From Spirochaetia bacterium (lineage in GTDB: Bacteria > Spirochaetota > Leptospiria > Leptospirales > Leptonemataceae), in the NCBI GenBank assembly GCA_009885105.1, contig VFLI01000010.1, forward strand, positions 1-64,000: a stretch of DNA of 64,000 bases, given 5' to 3'. The notes under the pieces were generated by a model that was not told where the DNA came from, did no database searches, and worked only from the letters and a program-made list of their open reading frames with translations. Of this stretch, positions 25,978 to 33,880 are shown piece by piece. Each line of letters begins with the position of its first letter. The stretch's first letter is position 1. The position numbers and the translations under genes were made by a program.

Positions 25978-27015
25978 ATGAATGAATTAAAAGAGAAGCT
26001 TGAAGCCTGGCTTTCCAGACGACTGGGCGGTCATGCGGAAATCGAGAGTTTTTTTTCCCTGAGCGGCGGAGCCTGCCAGGACAACTATCTCGTTGATCTG
26101 TCCGTGATCGGTCCGGGCCCGGACAGTTCGCATTACGAACTGGTGCTTCGCATGGACAAGGGCGGCTCACTTTTTGGCAGCCTGAGCCGGGCGGAAGAAT
26201 TTGCCGTGTCCAGCGCGGCGCACAGCGCCGGCGTAAAAACTCCCAAACCGATGTGGCTGGAAACGGACACCTCAGTAGTCGGACATACTTTCTATTTCAT
26301 GGAAAGGATAAAGGGCAAGGCCGACGGCCGAGCCATCGTCAAAGACAAATCTCTGGACATTGCGAGAAAGTCTCTGCCGCAGTCGCTGGCCGCATCGCTC
26401 GCCGCAATTCATTCTATCACTCCGGAGAACTGTCCAGACCGCGGCCTGGTTGAAATTCTCCGCAGAAAATCAAAAATGGGAAAGGACACCTTCGACGCTG
26501 TCGCCCAGCTCAGAAACGAAATCGAGCGGCTTCCGGACGCGCATCCGGCCATGGAACTGACGCTGAACTGGCTGGAGAAGAATATTCCTGTATCGGACAG
26601 CGTTGTGCTCGTGCATGGCGATTTTCGCACGGGAAATTTCATGGTCGAGCCGGAAGGGCTTACTGGCATCGTGGACTGGGAATTTGCTCACTGGGGAGAC
26701 CGTCATGAGGATATCGCCTGGCTCTGCATGCGGGACTGGAGATTCGGAAAATTGAACAAAGAGGCGGGGGGCTTTGCGGACCGCAGAGTATTCTACGACG
26801 CGTACAGCGCTGCTTCCGGATTCAAAACGGATGCGAAAAAAGTCCGATTCTGGGAAATTATGGGAAATCTTCGCTGGGCCGCGGGCAGCGCTCAGCAGAC
26901 AGAAAGGCATATGAGCGGAAAGGATAAGGGAATCGAGCTGGCATCCATCGGGCGACGGTCCTGCGAAATGGAATACGAAATGATGAGGTTGATAGAAAAT
27001 GCAGTACAGACCTGA
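25978..27015 (+). CDS. APH-family phosphotransferase (ACAD10/11 kinase-like)
   Basis: 345 aa. The kinase-like fold shows VVLVHGDFRTGNF (HGD at 213-215 and Asn220, the catalytic loop) and GIVDWEFAHWGD (Asp233, Mg-binding), as in aminoglycoside and macrolide phosphotransferases and in the kinase domain of ACAD10/11. Its place 31 bases after the acyl-CoA dehydrogenase and overlapping the DUF6285 gene by 17 bases favours hydroxyacyl-CoA phosphorylation over antibiotic resistance. Confidence 0.85.
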   Translation: MNELKEKLEAWLSRRLGGHAEIESFFSLSGGACQDNYLVDLSVIGPGPDSSHYELVLRMDKGGSLFGSLSRAEEFAVSSAAHSAGVKTPKPMWLETDTSVVGHTFYFMERIKGKADGRAIVKDKSLDIARKSLPQSLAASLAAIHSITPENCPDRGLVEILRRKSKMGKDTFDAVAQLRNEIERLPDAHPAMELTLNWLEKNIPVSDSVVLVHGDFRTGNFMVEPEGLTGIVDWEFAHWGDRHEDIAWLCMRDWRFGKLNKEAGGFADRRVFYDAYSAASGFKTDAKKVRFWEIMGNLRWAAGSAQQTERHMSGKDKGIELASIGRRSCEMEYEMMRLIENAVQT

Positions 27016-27388
27016 ATCGGCGGAACTTCTCTCTGCAATACAGGATTTCCTGATCAAGGAAGTCATGCCTGTCGTGCAGGAGGATAAGGCTCTGGCCTAC
27101 AAAACTCTGGTCAGCTGGAATATGCTCGGTGTTGTGGCCCGGGAAATCAAGCACGATGAAAAACTGACGGACGCGGAGTGTGGACGTCTGGATTCGATAC
27201 TCGGGAAAAAAATTACATCGCAGACTTACAGCGGGAAACTGGAAGAATTGAATAAACGAAATCATGAGCTTGCGCAAAAAATACGCTCTGAAAAAATCAG
27301 CGATCCGGGAACGGATATCTGGATCCATGTAAAAAAAACGCTGATAGAACGGCTGTCTGTTTCGAATCCCCGGTTCAATCCGGAGTGA
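26999..27388 (+). CDS. DUF6285 protein of the ACAD/APH cluster
   Basis: 129 aa, starting 17 bases before the end of the kinase gene. YRPESAELLSAIQDFLIKEV, and YKTLVSWNMLGVVAREI followed by charged helices, fit DUF6285, a small helical family that is regularly encoded beside ACAD and APH genes in bacteria. Its role is unknown, perhaps as an accessory subunit. Its 3' end overlaps the convergent gene at 27375 by 14 bases. Confidence 0.75.
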   Translation: MQYRPESAELLSAIQDFLIKEVMPVVQEDKALAYKTLVSWNMLGVVAREIKHDEKLTDAECGRLDSILGKKITSQTYSGKLEELNKRNHELAQKIRSEKISDPGTDIWIHVKKTLIERLSVSNPRFNPE

Positions 27389-27791
27389 AATACACAATCT
27401 CACCGCCCAGATAACCTGTGTAAACTGCCAGAACTGAAAGAACAAGACAGAGAACTATGCTGAAGAGCCTCATCCGGACGGCATTATTTCCTCTTCGCCC
27501 AAAAAAAGAAACGATCAGAATTGGAATCGAGCTGAAAAAAAATATTTTCCCGGCCAGTTCATGTTTCTCAATCATCTGACGGGGAACGTTCTTTTCCGCG
27601 TCTTTTTCATCCGAGCTTCCCGTTTGCATCGCCGCGAATGCCAGTATCAGCACAATAGCTTGAAGCAGTATTTGAATGTTCCAGGATGCCTCCGGTATGG
27701 CAGATCGTCGTATCATAAGCCACAGCGCCAGAGCAAGAAAAGGAGAAATGAACGCCAGACCGAGCGGAATATGAGTGAAAATCGGATGCAT
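27375..27791 (-). CDS. DUF2231-like four-span membrane protein
   Basis: 138 aa from the ATG at 27791; longer upstream frames overlap the preceding gene and look non-coding. MHPIFTHIPLGLAFISPFLA is the DUF2231 signature (HP..VH.P), followed by three more hydrophobic spans and a conserved Tyr/Gly-rich end (YTGYLGGEIVY). These small membrane proteins are of unknown, possibly redox- or haem-linked, function. It lies 20 bases after the gene at 27812 on the same strand. Confidence 0.75.
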   Translation of the reverse strand: MHPIFTHIPLGLAFISPFLALALWLMIRRSAIPEASWNIQILLQAIVLILAFAAMQTGSSDEKDAEKNVPRQMIEKHELAGKIFFFSSIPILIVSFFGRRGNNAVRMRLFSIVLCLVLSVLAVYTGYLGGEIVYFTPD

Positions 27792-27811
27792 GCAGTATTG
27801 AAGCAGGCAGC

Positions 27812-28432
27812 CTAAGCGTTTTTCTGGGAGGTGAGTTTTTCCACCAGCTTTTCGTATTTTTCCACTTCGCCCTGGAGAATCTGAAATCGACGCGCCAGGT
27901 ATCCCGTGTATATTCCGACCAGCCAGAAACCGGCAACCTTCAGAGTTTCCGTCTGCAGTTCCGGTACTTCGAATGATGGATAGTACTGATTGAGCAGCAC
28001 ACACAGATACGAAATATTGAACAAAAAAATTCCCGCCAGAGCCACCTTCATGCCGTACCGCATTGAATTGGAAACAATGACAATAAAATACACAACAAAA
28101 AATATGCTTGCCGATCCGCCGGTCGGGATCAGCACCATTGCTATGGCTGCAAAATCCACAGACATGGTTATGTATTTCAGAACCGGATGCAGTCGTCCCC
28201 TTTTTCGTGCTCGTGACAGGATGAAGGCAAACACAAAATTAGCGGCGGCCAGCGACATGGTTACGGCCCCGATATAATACCAGTTGAAAAGCGCCGATGT
28301 GAACGCAGACCTGGTACTGAGCAGATACGCAAAGTAGCCGCCCACAAGAACAATGAGCAGCCAGCGAACATGCATTTTGTTCTTTTCGTTTTTCAATTCC
28401 CAGTCTGATTTATCAGACAAAAATGAGCCCAT
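27812..28432 (-). CDS. Multi-span membrane protein, sensor-like
   Basis: 206 aa from the ATG at 28432 (a TTG start at 28468 is possible). About six transmembrane segments (from LLIVLVGGYFAYLL to GFWLVGIYTGYLARRF) are followed by a short coiled-coil tail (ILQGEVEKYEKLVEKLTSQ). This resembles the N-terminal membrane sensor half of spirochaete adenylate cyclases or kinases, but no output domain follows. It may be a stand-alone sensor or a remnant. It is probably co-transcribed with the DUF2231-like gene. Confidence 0.65.
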   Translation of the reverse strand: MGSFLSDKSDWELKNEKNKMHVRWLLIVLVGGYFAYLLSTRSAFTSALFNWYYIGAVTMSLAAANFVFAFILSRARKRGRLHPVLKYITMSVDFAAIAMVLIPTGGSASIFFVVYFIVIVSNSMRYGMKVALAGIFLFNISYLCVLLNQYYPSFEVPELQTETLKVAGFWLVGIYTGYLARRFQILQGEVEKYEKLVEKLTSQKNA

Positions 28433-28520
28433 TGAATCTTGTTTCGGTCTCTGCCCCCATTCTGTCAATGATGAAAAAATATCCTGAGCAATTCACAGCC
28501 CGATTCAGCGCGGAGCTGCA

Positions 28521-28549
28521 GAGGAAGAGGAAGAGGAAGAGGAAGAGAA
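28521..28549 (+). repeat. GAGGAA simple-sequence repeat
   Basis: About four and a half copies of gaggaa in the 328-base gap between the genes at 28432 and 28761. Nothing else but the half palindrome at 28630 is recognisable in that gap. Confidence 0.8.
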
Positions 28550-28629
28550 TAAAGAAGGATTTTTTTCTCCTGTGAATAAGCGTTCCGGAACGATTTCCAG
28601 CATCATGGGTGATTTTTCTCAACTTTATC

Positions 28630-28664
28630 TTTCTCTGCGCTCTCAGTGACTCCGCGGTGAAAAT
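28630..28664 (-). repeat. Half copy of the intergenic 'accacggag' repeat
   Basis: Read on the minus strand, aattttcaccgcggagtcac continues into tgagagcgcagagaaa. This matches the arm pattern of the elements at 35513, 43506 and 51897. Confidence 0.5.
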
Positions 28665-28760
28665 TTACCAACAATCGTAGTGAGCACCTCTCTGAGACTC
28701 TAAGATGAAATTTTTCAGAAAATTATTGGACAAAACCTCAAAGCGCCCGGATGCAGTCTT

Positions 28761-29456
28761 ATGAGCGAACTTATACTTATTCGACACGGTCAATCTCTCT
28801 GGAACCTCCACAACCTCTTCACCGGATGGGTGGACATCCCCCTATCTCTGCAGGGAGTCAATGAAGCTCTGGCCGCCGGCGACCGGCTTGCCGATCTGCA
28901 GTTCGATGTCGTCTATGTTTCGACACAGGTCCGGGCAATGCAGACCGCTCTTCTGGCGCTGGCAAAAAATAAATCGCCAAAAGTACCGATTCTACAGCCT
29001 GAGAAATCGATCGAACCAGAGCGGCAAAAACTCGCCGACTGGGCGAAAATCTACTCTCAGGCATCCATCGACAACAGCATTCCTGTAATTAAAGCCTGGC
29101 AATTGAATGAACGGTATTACGGTGAACTTCAGGGCATGAACAAAAAAGAAACCGCAGACAAATTCGGCGAAGAACAGGTTCATATATGGCGCCGGAGTTA
29201 CGATGTGCCGCCGCCCAACGGAGAGGCTCTGAAAAACACCGCGGAACGGACCATTCCATTTTTTCAGAATACAATCGAACCGCTGCTGGCTGCGGGAAAA
29301 AATGTTCTGATAAGCGCTCACGGAAACAGCCTTCGTTCGATCGTAATGCACCTGGACAAACTCACGAAAGAACAGGTTCTGGCTCTGGAATTAAAAACCG
29401 GCGATCCTATCCGTTATACCGTCGAGAACGGACAGATGAAGAAAGGTGTGATTTAG
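28761..29456 (+). CDS. gpmA: 2,3-bisphosphoglycerate-dependent phosphoglycerate mutase
   Basis: 231 aa. ELILIRHGQSLWNLHNLFTG carries the phosphohistidine (RHG, His9). LNERYYGELQGMNKKE and ISAHGNSLRSIVMHLDKL, with the second catalytic His, complete the dPGM active site. It interconverts 3- and 2-phosphoglycerate in glycolysis and gluconeogenesis. With ppdK and glpX elsewhere in the window it supports a gluconeogenic route. A short fragment resembling its 3' part recurs at 30558. Confidence 0.95.
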   Translation: MSELILIRHGQSLWNLHNLFTGWVDIPLSLQGVNEALAAGDRLADLQFDVVYVSTQVRAMQTALLALAKNKSPKVPILQPEKSIEPERQKLADWAKIYSQASIDNSIPVIKAWQLNERYYGELQGMNKKETADKFGEEQVHIWRRSYDVPPPNGEALKNTAERTIPFFQNTIEPLLAAGKNVLISAHGNSLRSIVMHLDKLTKEQVLALELKTGDPIRYTVENGQMKKGVI

Positions 29457-29458
29457 AA

Positions 29459-29478
29459 TTTTCAGTCACTGCCAGAAT
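29459..29478 (+). repeat. Direct repeat, copy 1
   Basis: The 20-base sequence ttttcagtcactgccagaat is identical at 30582-30601. Each copy covers the end of a small lipoprotein gene (the stop codon and FWQ codons on the minus strand) and marks the duplicated gene ends. Confidence 0.85.
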
Positions 29479-29630
29479 TCACGGATAGAAAGGCTGTCTG
29501 ATGGCAGCGGTGCATTCAGACGCTTTCCCTGCATATGATCCGGTATGGAATATTTGTGGTTTCTGCAATTCACAGGCAGAGTAATTAGAACAATTAACTC
29601 AAGGAAAGGGGATGCTTTCACGTAAGCCAT
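29466..29630 (-). CDS. 54-residue lipoprotein, shortened paralogue of the 30589 gene
   Basis: The ATG at 29630 has GGGAAG seven bases upstream. A signal peptide ends at a relaxed lipobox (LPVNC, Cys22), then KYSIPDHMQGKRLNAP, ending SIREFWQ. The full-length paralogue at 30589-30942 has YSIPDHLQGKRLTEVS near its start and ends IKTLFWQ, so this copy keeps both ends and lacks the roughly 75 residues between. It lies 25 bases after the ankyrin gene in the same operon. It may be a functional minimal form or a decaying copy. Confidence 0.6.
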   Translation of the reverse strand: MAYVKASPFLELIVLITLPVNCRNHKYSIPDHMQGKRLNAPLPSDSLSIREFWQ

Positions 29631-29655
29631 AAAAATACTTCCCATTTTTCCAGCC

Positions 29656-30501
29656 TCAATGCTTACTTTGTTGGCGCTGTATCTGCAAGACTATGTCTTT
29701 ATGATAATCGCACCCGGCATAAGGGAAAGCGCCCTCCCATCCTTCCGCTCGTTTTTCGATGAGCAACCGCAAGATTTCGAGCTGGCCCGGCGAACATGAA
29801 AAGGCAGCAACCAGCCCGACAGCGGGGGTTCCTTGATCATTCTTTACATTAATGTCCGCACCGTGAGCGACCAACCATTTCAGAATATAGATATCGCTGT
29901 ACGGAAATATGCTGGTCGGACCGGAATTGTCCAGGATGATCCTCATCAGAGCTGTATGTCCCCGAGGATCCTTTGCATTCATATCGGCTCCGTGTTCAGT
30001 GAGTAGCTGCGCAACCACCTCGGACCTGGTCATCATCAGCGGAGTGCGGCCCTGAGAATCCCGGGCGTTGACATCGGCGCCCTGATCGATCAACATCATT
30101 ACTCTTTCAATTTCCCTGTTTTTGGCGGCCGTATGCAGCGGAAAATTCGATTGCTCCTGCATCTCCTGCACCCGGATCTCATTATTATGACGCTTGATTT
30201 CATTCTGAGAACTGATATGTTTATAAAGAAGCCATGCGGTATGAGGCGCGGTAACAGGCAGGAGTATTGTGTCAAGGGCGAATGAAAATGGAAAATCCAG
30301 TATGATCAAAATGACAGCAGGCGCCCAGTAAACCCCATAAGGGAATAAGTCACAGTGTGAAAAATGGCATGCCGTCCCGCTGTATAAATAGAAACGCTCA
30401 CCCTGCCATGGCGGATTAGAGGTGAAAGTTTGTATCGTCACACATTGGGTAGAAACAACCGTTGCAAGAATTAATGACGATCTCAGGAAGATGCTTCGCA
30501 C
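29656..30501 (-). CDS. YceK-like lipoprotein fused to ankyrin repeats
   Basis: 281 aa from a GTG start. A signal peptide ends at STQC, then comes a YceK-type segment (YLYSGTACHF, then FPFSFALDTILLPVTAPHTA), then four ankyrin repeats from about residue 119: NFPLHTAAKNREIERVMMLI, GADVNARDSQGRTPLMMTRS, GADMNAKDPRGHTALMRIIL and GADINVKNDQGTPAVGLVAA. Ankyrin repeats bind proteins; joining them to an envelope lipoprotein stem places them in the periplasm or at the surface. The start lies just after a possible promoter (TTGACA-N17-TATCCT, minus strand 30538-30510). Confidence 0.8.
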   Translation of the reverse strand: MRSIFLRSSLILATVVSTQCVTIQTFTSNPPWQGERFYLYSGTACHFSHCDLFPYGVYWAPAVILIILDFPFSFALDTILLPVTAPHTAWLLYKHISSQNEIKRHNNEIRVQEMQEQSNFPLHTAAKNREIERVMMLIDQGADVNARDSQGRTPLMMTRSEVVAQLLTEHGADMNAKDPRGHTALMRIILDNSGPTSIFPYSDIYILKWLVAHGADINVKNDQGTPAVGLVAAFSCSPGQLEILRLLIEKRAEGWEGAFPYAGCDYHKDIVLQIQRQQSKH

Positions 30502-30532
30502 AACGCGTCAGGATAGTGAAGGCTGCGAATGC

Positions 30533-30548
30533 TGTCAAGGCCTTGACA
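30533..30548. promoter_or_regulatory. Perfect 16-bp palindrome TGTCAAGGCCTTGACA
   Basis: The palindrome lies 32 bases before the GTG of the ankyrin lipoprotein and contains TTGACA on each strand. On the minus strand, TTGACA is followed after 17 bases by TATCCT (30515-30510). It may be an operator overlapping a promoter; if so, the transcript would be almost leaderless. Confidence 0.4.
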
Positions 30549-30557
30549 CGGCCCCTA

Positions 30558-30581
30558 CGGCAACAACCTTCGCTCGATTGT
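30558..30581 (+). pseudogene. Short gpmA-like fragment
   Basis: These 24 bases match gpmA at 29321-29344 at 20 of 24 positions. Three of the four differences are synonymous third positions; the fourth changes Ser to Asn in the GNSLRSIV block. The fragment runs straight into the second copy of the 20-base repeat, as expected if a gpmA-lipoprotein segment was duplicated and then lost most of its DNA. Confidence 0.35.
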
Positions 30582-30588
30582 TTTTCAG

Positions 30589-30942
30589 TCACTGCCAGAA
30601 TAGTGTCTTGATGATTTTTCTTTCCTTTACGCTGTACCAGACATCGCGACATTTACCGCCGGGGTTTCCATTCATGCCTATATTCTCGGGCAGAAAGGCC
30701 GATTGATGCCAGAGATGCAGAACATAAAGCGTACCAGAATCTCTTTCTTCTAATTCGACGTAAAATTCACCTGGGTCCGGCATCGCCGCCGCCGCCATCC
30801 GCACAGATTCCCGGTATTTATTCTCAAATGATGAAACTTCTGTCAGACGCTTTCCCTGCAGATGGTCCGGGATGGAATATCCATGTATCCCGCAAGACAT
30901 GAGAGACAGAGAAAACGCGCCGGCTACCGCGCAGATCTGCAA
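30589..30942 (-). CDS. Small lipoprotein of unknown function
   Basis: 117 aa from a TTG start inside the end of the previous gene (19-base overlap). The signal peptide has lipobox LMSC, then GIHGYSIPDHLQGKRLTEV, a strand-rich middle (GEFYVELEERDSGTLYVLHL) and IIKTLFWQ at the end. No family is recognised. The shortened paralogue is at 29466-29630. The last 20 bases, including the stop, are duplicated there. Confidence 0.65.
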   Translation of the reverse strand: MQICAVAGAFSLSLMSCGIHGYSIPDHLQGKRLTEVSSFENKYRESVRMAAAAMPDPGEFYVELEERDSGTLYVLHLWHQSAFLPENIGMNGNPGGKCRDVWYSVKERKIIKTLFWQ

Positions 30943-31133
30943 GCCTTTACTTCTGCCTTAAAAGTCATTGCCGATGCGCTCTGACATTTTCCTCTTTCTG
31001 ACTGCGGAAGCGCATGGCACTGTTTCACTCTGGCTCTATGATTTTTCTCCGCTATTTTTTCACACTCGCTTCTTTGCTGTGCGACAATAAAGGTGCTCAC
31101 AAGCAGTACCGATAAAATATAAATTTTTTTCAT
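30924..31133 (-). CDS. Small exported Cys-containing protein
   Basis: 69 aa. MKKIYILSVLLVSTFIVAQQ is a signal peptide; the mature part is basic with four Cys (SEC, KQC, GKC, KAC), enough for two disulphides. The ATG has GGAG seven bases upstream. It overlaps the next lipoprotein gene and probably heads the small operon that runs down to 29466. No family is recognised. Confidence 0.65.
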   Translation of the reverse strand: MKKIYILSVLLVSTFIVAQQRSECEKIAEKNHRARVKQCHALPQSERGKCQSASAMTFKAEVKACRSAR

Positions 31134-31216
31134 AATATTTCTCCAAGTTGTTTTTGTTTCAGCTCTCTCAGTGACTTATAGAGTCTGAGCACTGGATATG
31201 CCACGCAGCTCCTCGC

Positions 31217-33826
31217 TTACTTCTTCGCTGCTTCTGCCGCAGCAGCAGCCTTCAGATTCAGCTGAGCAACCGATAAAAGAGCAATCGGCACACTGTAAGA
31301 TCCGCAGGAAACATAGTTCAGTCCCGAATCCATGCAGAACTCAATGTTCACCGGATCCGCACCGTGCTCTCCGCAGAGTCCAAGCTTTATATCCGGCCGC
31401 GTGAGTCTGCCCCTGTCTGAGCTGATCTTGATCAATTCTTTGACAGGGTTTCCAAGAACCTGAAATGGATTGTTTGGCAGCAGGTCAAACTCCGTATACG
31501 CCGGGAAGAATGAAGTGATATCATCTCTGGAAAGACCAAAGGTCGTCTGCGTCAGATCATTGGTTCCAAAGCTGAAAAACTCAGCGTAACGGGCCAGCTC
31601 GTCAGACAGCAGCGCGGCTGCCGGGAGTTCCACCATCGTTCCGACATGATAGTTCAATTCCACGCCCGCTTCCGTAAATACTTCCCTGGCTGTATCACGG
31701 ATACCTTTAATGTACTTGCCCTCAATTCGTTTGCCGTTCTTGATGAAGGTCAGTTCATTGGGATTCATCACAATAGGAATCATGATTTCCGGCACAACAT
31801 CTATGCCTTCTTTTTTCAGTTTCACGCCTGCTTCAAATATTGCCCGGACCTGCATTTCATAAATTTCCGGATAGGTTATGGCGACACGGCAGCCGCGGTG
31901 TCCGAGCATCGGATTGAACTCATGCAGCCTTTCAATTGTTTCTTCCACTTCCTTCCTGTCTACTTTGATGCCCTTCTTGCTCAGATAGGCCAGATAGGCG
32001 TCCAGAGTATCACCGGATCGCGGAAGGAATTCATGGAGAGGCGCGTCGAGAAGACGTATGGTAACCGGGAACGGCGCCATTGTCTTGAAGAGATCGTAGA
32101 AGTCGTCTCTCTGCAGAGGCTCCAGATCATTGAGCGCTTTCACGCGTTCTTCCGTGCTGTCCGCCAGAATCATTTCACGGAATCGATGAATCCGGTCGTC
32201 TGCGAAGAACATGTGCTCCGTGCGGCAAAGACCGATTCCGTACGCTCCCATGACTTTCGCGACTTTCGCGTCTCTTCCCAGGTCCGCGTTGGCGCGCACC
32301 AGAAAATTTGGCTTGATAAAACGCTTGATTATTTCAATAAATTCCACAAGTCCGTTGGCCTGAATATCCGGATTGATCAGCGTGGCTTTTCCCAGACCGA
32401 TCATCGGTTTTGTGTACACCGGAGCATCGAGTGTAATGTAATCGCCTTCTCGCACAATCTTACCGTCGATTTCGAAGCTGTTCTCTCCCATCTTAATGTT
32501 TTGATTCAGTATACTGACTTTACCTAGCGACCGTGCCACAACAGGAGCGTGCGATGAATAGCCTCCTTCAACGGAGATCACTCCAAGGCCGACCTCGATT
32601 GCCTTGACATCTTCCGCAAAGGACGATTCCACCGCGAGAATGACGCGCGTGTCCTCTCCCCTCTGGAGATAGTCACGGTAAGCCTTCATGACCTTATCCG
32701 CAGAGAAAAACACTCGGCCCACGGCGGCGCCGGGCGAACCCGTCATGCCCCCGCGCACAGTAACCATGCTTCCCAGCGATTTTGGATCAATAACCGGATG
32801 CAGAAGTGAAGCGATCTGCCCTGGCGGAATCTGCTGCACGAGAAATTTGTCATCCACCACTCCCGCTTTCATAAGATCCAGCAGAGTCCGGATATGCGCC
32901 TGAGTCGATTTCGAATCGACCTGTGTTTGATTCACAAGCCAGAGTTTTTTATGCTCAACAATGAATTTAACTTCGCGTATCTCAAGAAATTTTCTTTCCA
33001 GAGTCGCCCCGATTTTCTTTAACTCCTCCAGGTAACCGCCGTCCAGTTTGGCGATATCGTCTCCCGGGCGGTCCAGCGTGTAGCTGTTCAACAGATAGCT
33101 TCCTGAGAGTTTGTTTTCTCCAGAAATAGTATTTCGTGTAAAGTACATGCCCACGCAGGAATTTTCTCCAAGATTTCCAAACACCATGCCCTGAACCATA
33201 ATGGCCATGCTGTCTTCTTCATCGAGATCCGGATCGTGATATCTCTTTGCTGCGTCTTTTATGATTCTTTCCAGCTGCTCGATTGGATCATCGGGAATTT
33301 TCGCGTCACCCAGAAGCTGTATCATCTCCTGTGCGCTCTGTTTTGTGCCTGCGACATCCGAAGGGTATTTCTTTTCAATGTCATTGAATGCGGAGTCAGG
33401 AATGTCGAAAAGTTTGGTTCCAGCTGTGCGTAGAAGATAGCAGTATTCGAACCAGGCGGCCTTTTCGCCGATCAGTTTCGCAAAACCGTTCATTGTCTGA
33501 GGTGACAGGCCCACATTAAAGACAGTCGGGTAAATCGGCAGACTGAGATTGGAACTTGTGACAACTTTTAATATCAGCGGGTTGTCAGGATCGCCATATT
33601 TTCTTCCAATGCCCTCTTCAATAACTTTCAGACCTTCCCGGAGCATGTTTTTTAAGTCCATGCTTTCCAGACGTGAGGTCAATCTGGAGTCGATGGTAAA
33701 ACCGGGCACAATCGGCATGTTCAGTTCGGCCAATTCAAACGCCCTAACCCCTCTTTTCCCGGATCTTTCCCAGACCTTACGGTCTCCCGTACAACCTTTT
33801 TGACTGAATGGATAAATATCTGGCAT
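31217..33826 (-). CDS. ppdK: Pyruvate, phosphate dikinase with altered ATP-binding domain
   Basis: 869 aa, the usual length, with GGGAG before the ATG. The swivel domain has GGYSSHAPVVARSLG with phospho-His426. The PEP/pyruvate barrel has IGLCRTEHMFF, MLGHRGCRVAITYPEIYEMQ, FSFGTNDLTQTTFGLSRDD, GLCGEHGADPVNIEFC and YVSCGSYSVPIALLSVAQ (Cys841). PPDK interconverts pyruvate, ATP and Pi with PEP, AMP and PPi. The N-terminal ATP-grasp part is divergent: the usual SVRSGA..SMPGMMDT reads KVVTSSNLSLPIYPT, losing a conserved Arg. Catalysis with ATP should be tested, but PEP-domain chemistry looks intact. Confidence 0.88.
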   Translation of the reverse strand: MPDIYPFSQKGCTGDRKVWERSGKRGVRAFELAELNMPIVPGFTIDSRLTSRLESMDLKNMLREGLKVIEEGIGRKYGDPDNPLILKVVTSSNLSLPIYPTVFNVGLSPQTMNGFAKLIGEKAAWFEYCYLLRTAGTKLFDIPDSAFNDIEKKYPSDVAGTKQSAQEMIQLLGDAKIPDDPIEQLERIIKDAAKRYHDPDLDEEDSMAIMVQGMVFGNLGENSCVGMYFTRNTISGENKLSGSYLLNSYTLDRPGDDIAKLDGGYLEELKKIGATLERKFLEIREVKFIVEHKKLWLVNQTQVDSKSTQAHIRTLLDLMKAGVVDDKFLVQQIPPGQIASLLHPVIDPKSLGSMVTVRGGMTGSPGAAVGRVFFSADKVMKAYRDYLQRGEDTRVILAVESSFAEDVKAIEVGLGVISVEGGYSSHAPVVARSLGKVSILNQNIKMGENSFEIDGKIVREGDYITLDAPVYTKPMIGLGKATLINPDIQANGLVEFIEIIKRFIKPNFLVRANADLGRDAKVAKVMGAYGIGLCRTEHMFFADDRIHRFREMILADSTEERVKALNDLEPLQRDDFYDLFKTMAPFPVTIRLLDAPLHEFLPRSGDTLDAYLAYLSKKGIKVDRKEVEETIERLHEFNPMLGHRGCRVAITYPEIYEMQVRAIFEAGVKLKKEGIDVVPEIMIPIVMNPNELTFIKNGKRIEGKYIKGIRDTAREVFTEAGVELNYHVGTMVELPAAALLSDELARYAEFFSFGTNDLTQTTFGLSRDDITSFFPAYTEFDLLPNNPFQVLGNPVKELIKISSDRGRLTRPDIKLGLCGEHGADPVNIEFCMDSGLNYVSCGSYSVPIALLSVAQLNLKAAAAAEAAKK

Positions 33827-33880
33827 GTGTGAAATCTCCCTGAAATCTTAGATTGAAGAGCGCTCTAATATCAACGATCA

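Noticed and set aside
25978-27015. Aminoglycoside resistance gene
   Set aside because: The APH fold is shared, but the operon with an acyl-CoA dehydrogenase and DUF6285 fits acyl-CoA metabolism much better.
28413-28622. Short minus-strand frame resembling a lipoprotein signal (FLFLFLFLC)
   Set aside because: The hydrophobic run is a translation of the GAGGAA simple repeat, and it overlaps the start of the next gene; probably not a gene.
31646-32527. 293-codon plus-strand open frame
   Set aside because: Antisense to the middle of ppdK; no start signal and no recognisable domain.
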